The notes below the pieces were generated by a model that worked only from the letters and a program-made list of their open reading frames with translations, was not told the DNA's origin and ran no database searches. From the NCBI RefSeq assembly GCF_002005445.1, contig NZ_CP014692.1, forward strand, positions 992,001 to 1,056,000: a DNA stretch of 64,000 nt. Direction: 5' to 3'. Of the stretch, positions 63,135 through 64,000 are shown piece by piece; the first letter of the stretch is position 1, and each line of letters opens with the position of its first letter. The DNA is from Acetobacter aceti. GTDB taxonomy: Bacteria; Pseudomonadota; Alphaproteobacteria; Acetobacterales; Acetobacteraceae. A program made the translations under genes and the position numbers.

Positions 63135-63369
63135 CTCTGTGGGATAAACTGGCGAGGGAAGGTGTTTGAGGCTGAATCCACAAAATCCCCTGCTTTTTCA
63201 AGGTTCCAATGAAGTCAAGCCGGTTTATTGCATAAAAATGAATATATGAGATTTTTTGGCGGAAAACTGCGGATTTTTTAAAAATTACACAAACTGATGA
63301 ATTATTCCTTTTCGCGACAAACTGGGGAAAAGCGCTCTCCGGGAAACGTGGATACTTTAAGTGGTGAAT

Positions 63370-63378
63370 TGTGGATAA
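63370..63378 (-). promoter_or_regulatory. DnaA box 2
   Basis: A second exact TGTGGATAA in the same orientation, 244 bases from the first and on the far side of the AT-rich stretch. Confidence 0.65.
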
Positions 63379-63458
63379 GTTTTGTGAGTCCATGATGACC
63401 CTCATGCCTGCGGGGGATTTTATTGAGCGGGTTCCGCACTCTGGCTCCTGAAACTGAC

Positions 63459-64000
63459 GTGGAGTACACACTGCATGGCAGAGGAAGAAAGCAGGGGGAG
63501 CGTAAGCTGAAATATCGCAGGTGCCTCCTTGTTGTTACCGGACTCGCTCTGGTGTCGGCGGTGACGGTCTGCTCAGGAATGATGCTGGCCCGACAGACCC
63601 TTGTCAGGACGGTTGATGCCGAACGTGAGACACTTCTGAGACAGGGTTGGAGTGTTTCCTGGCGGACGCCGGGATTCAGTCTGTTCTCATTGCCGTGGCG
63701 GATGACACTTCGTGATATTCGTCTGAGTGGTCCCTTCAAAAATTCGCATCTGGTGTATGGCGGTGACGCCATGACCCTGTCTCCTGCCGGACCGTTTTCC
63801 TCGGCCATCAGAATTGATTTCACCGGATCGCAGGCGCTTTTGCTGGGGCGCGACTCTCTTCATCCGGATCTCGCATTCAGACTGACAGGAACAGGAGTGA
63901 ATGTTATTGCTTCGCGGTTTGCGAAAGATGGTGAGACTCACGCTGCTTTTAGAGTGAAGAACAGCCGCCTTGAGGTGTATGCGATTCCTTTTGCTCCCAG
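63459..64000 (+). CDS. DUF2125-like membrane-anchored protein (3' end missing)
   Basis: The frame runs off the right end of the window. It begins with a basic stretch and a single membrane anchor (CLLVVTGLALVSAVTVCSG). A pattern typical of alphaproteobacterial DUF2125 proteins follows: GWSVSWRTPGFSLFSLPWRM, LRDIRLSGPF and LSPAGPFSS. The start is uncertain: GTG at 63459 has no strong ribosome site, and TTG at 63423, with GGGGG upstream, would add 12 residues. Function is not known. Confidence 0.7.
   Translation, partial: MEYTLHGRGRKQGERKLKYRRCLLVVTGLALVSAVTVCSGMMLARQTLVRTVDAERETLLRQGWSVSWRTPGFSLFSLPWRMTLRDIRLSGPFKNSHLVYGGDAMTLSPAGPFSSAIRIDFTGSQALLLGRDSLHPDLAFRLTGTGVNVIASRFAKDGETHAAFRVKNSRLEVYAIPFAP

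Larger units (their letters stand above)
63094..63458. other. Candidate replication origin: AT-rich DNA with DnaA boxes
   Basis: This 365-base gap has two perfect TGTGGATAA boxes (63126-63134 and 63370-63378, the minus-strand form of TTATCCACA) in the same orientation. Weaker copies lie at about 63138 (one base inserted), 63174 (opposite strand) and 63347. Between the boxes, 63220-63310 is very rich in A and T with runs such as GATTTTTT and ATTTTTTAAAAATT. Boxes flanking an AT-rich stretch are the pattern of a chromosomal origin, but could also mean a DnaA-controlled promoter. No gene is seen in it. Confidence 0.5.

Noticed and set aside
63475..63510. ATG at 63475 as the start of the DUF2125-like gene
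   Set aside because: It is in another frame and stops after 11 codons.
1..64000. CRISPR arrays, tRNA genes or rRNA genes
   Set aside because: No regularly spaced direct repeats were seen, and no gap contained a convincing cloverleaf or rRNA sequence.

Overview
The window reads as a chromosomal segment of an acetic acid bacterium (Alphaproteobacteria, Acetobacteraceae). The grounds are a bacterial pyruvate decarboxylase, a lutABC lactate oxidation operon, a LysR-controlled EmrAB/OprM-type efflux set, IS481 and IS5 remnants of the kind common in this family, high G+C with GC-rich third codon positions, and a recO/parC neighbourhood. The genus cannot be fixed from the sequence alone. These are readings of motifs and gene order; no database search was run.

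Bases 1-31,000 are dominated by choline and methyl-amine metabolism. The left end holds the 3' part of an operon in which dimethylglycine is demethylated (DgcA/DgcB), electrons pass to a dedicated electron transfer flavoprotein (EtfA/EtfB), and the released formaldehyde is removed by glutathione-dependent formaldehyde dehydrogenase and S-formylglutathione hydrolase. Next come a LysR-controlled efflux operon ending in a pirin-like gene, a soluble transhydrogenase, a GbdR-like AraC regulator, and a serine hydroxymethyltransferase gene followed by a SnoaL-like gene. A four-gene operon then runs on the minus strand: a fused BetI-BetB protein, choline dehydrogenase BetA, a GNAT acetyltransferase and a nitrilase-family hydrolase. 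A choline ABC transporter (choWVX) is divergent from it. Together these genes take up choline, oxidise it to glycine betaine, and deal with the methyl groups and glycine further down. The glycine betaine to dimethylglycine step (GbcAB or equivalent) is not visible and may lie left of the window. A Zur-type regulator and a DUF4130/radical-SAM DNA repair pair follow.

Bases 31,000-41,700 start with a scar: a siderophore receptor gene cut off by fused remnants of two insertion sequences. Beyond it are an asparagine-type permease, class I fructose-bisphosphate aldolase, pyruvate decarboxylase, lutABC, a YceI-like periplasmic protein and an orphan membrane protein.

Bases 41,800-53,700 hold housekeeping genes: dnaE, rpsB, tsf, recO and parC. 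Between them sit an orphan Rieske oxygenase, a small FlaG-like hypothetical, a hydratase of the FAH superfamily and a small lipoprotein read from a TTG codon.

Bases 53,700-64,000 begin with a tightly coupled six-gene operon (hyfB-C-E-F-G-I order) for a membrane complex related to hydrogenase 4 and complex I. Its large subunit has lost the cysteines that hold the NiFe centre, so it is probably not a hydrogenase. The phospholipid genes psd-pssA and plsC follow. A 365-base AT-rich intergenic region with two perfect DnaA boxes comes next and is a candidate replication origin. The window ends in a truncated DUF2125-like gene.

The strongest candidates for new biology are the BetI-BetB fusion (a repressor and the enzyme it normally controls in one chain) and the NiFe-less Hyf-like complex.
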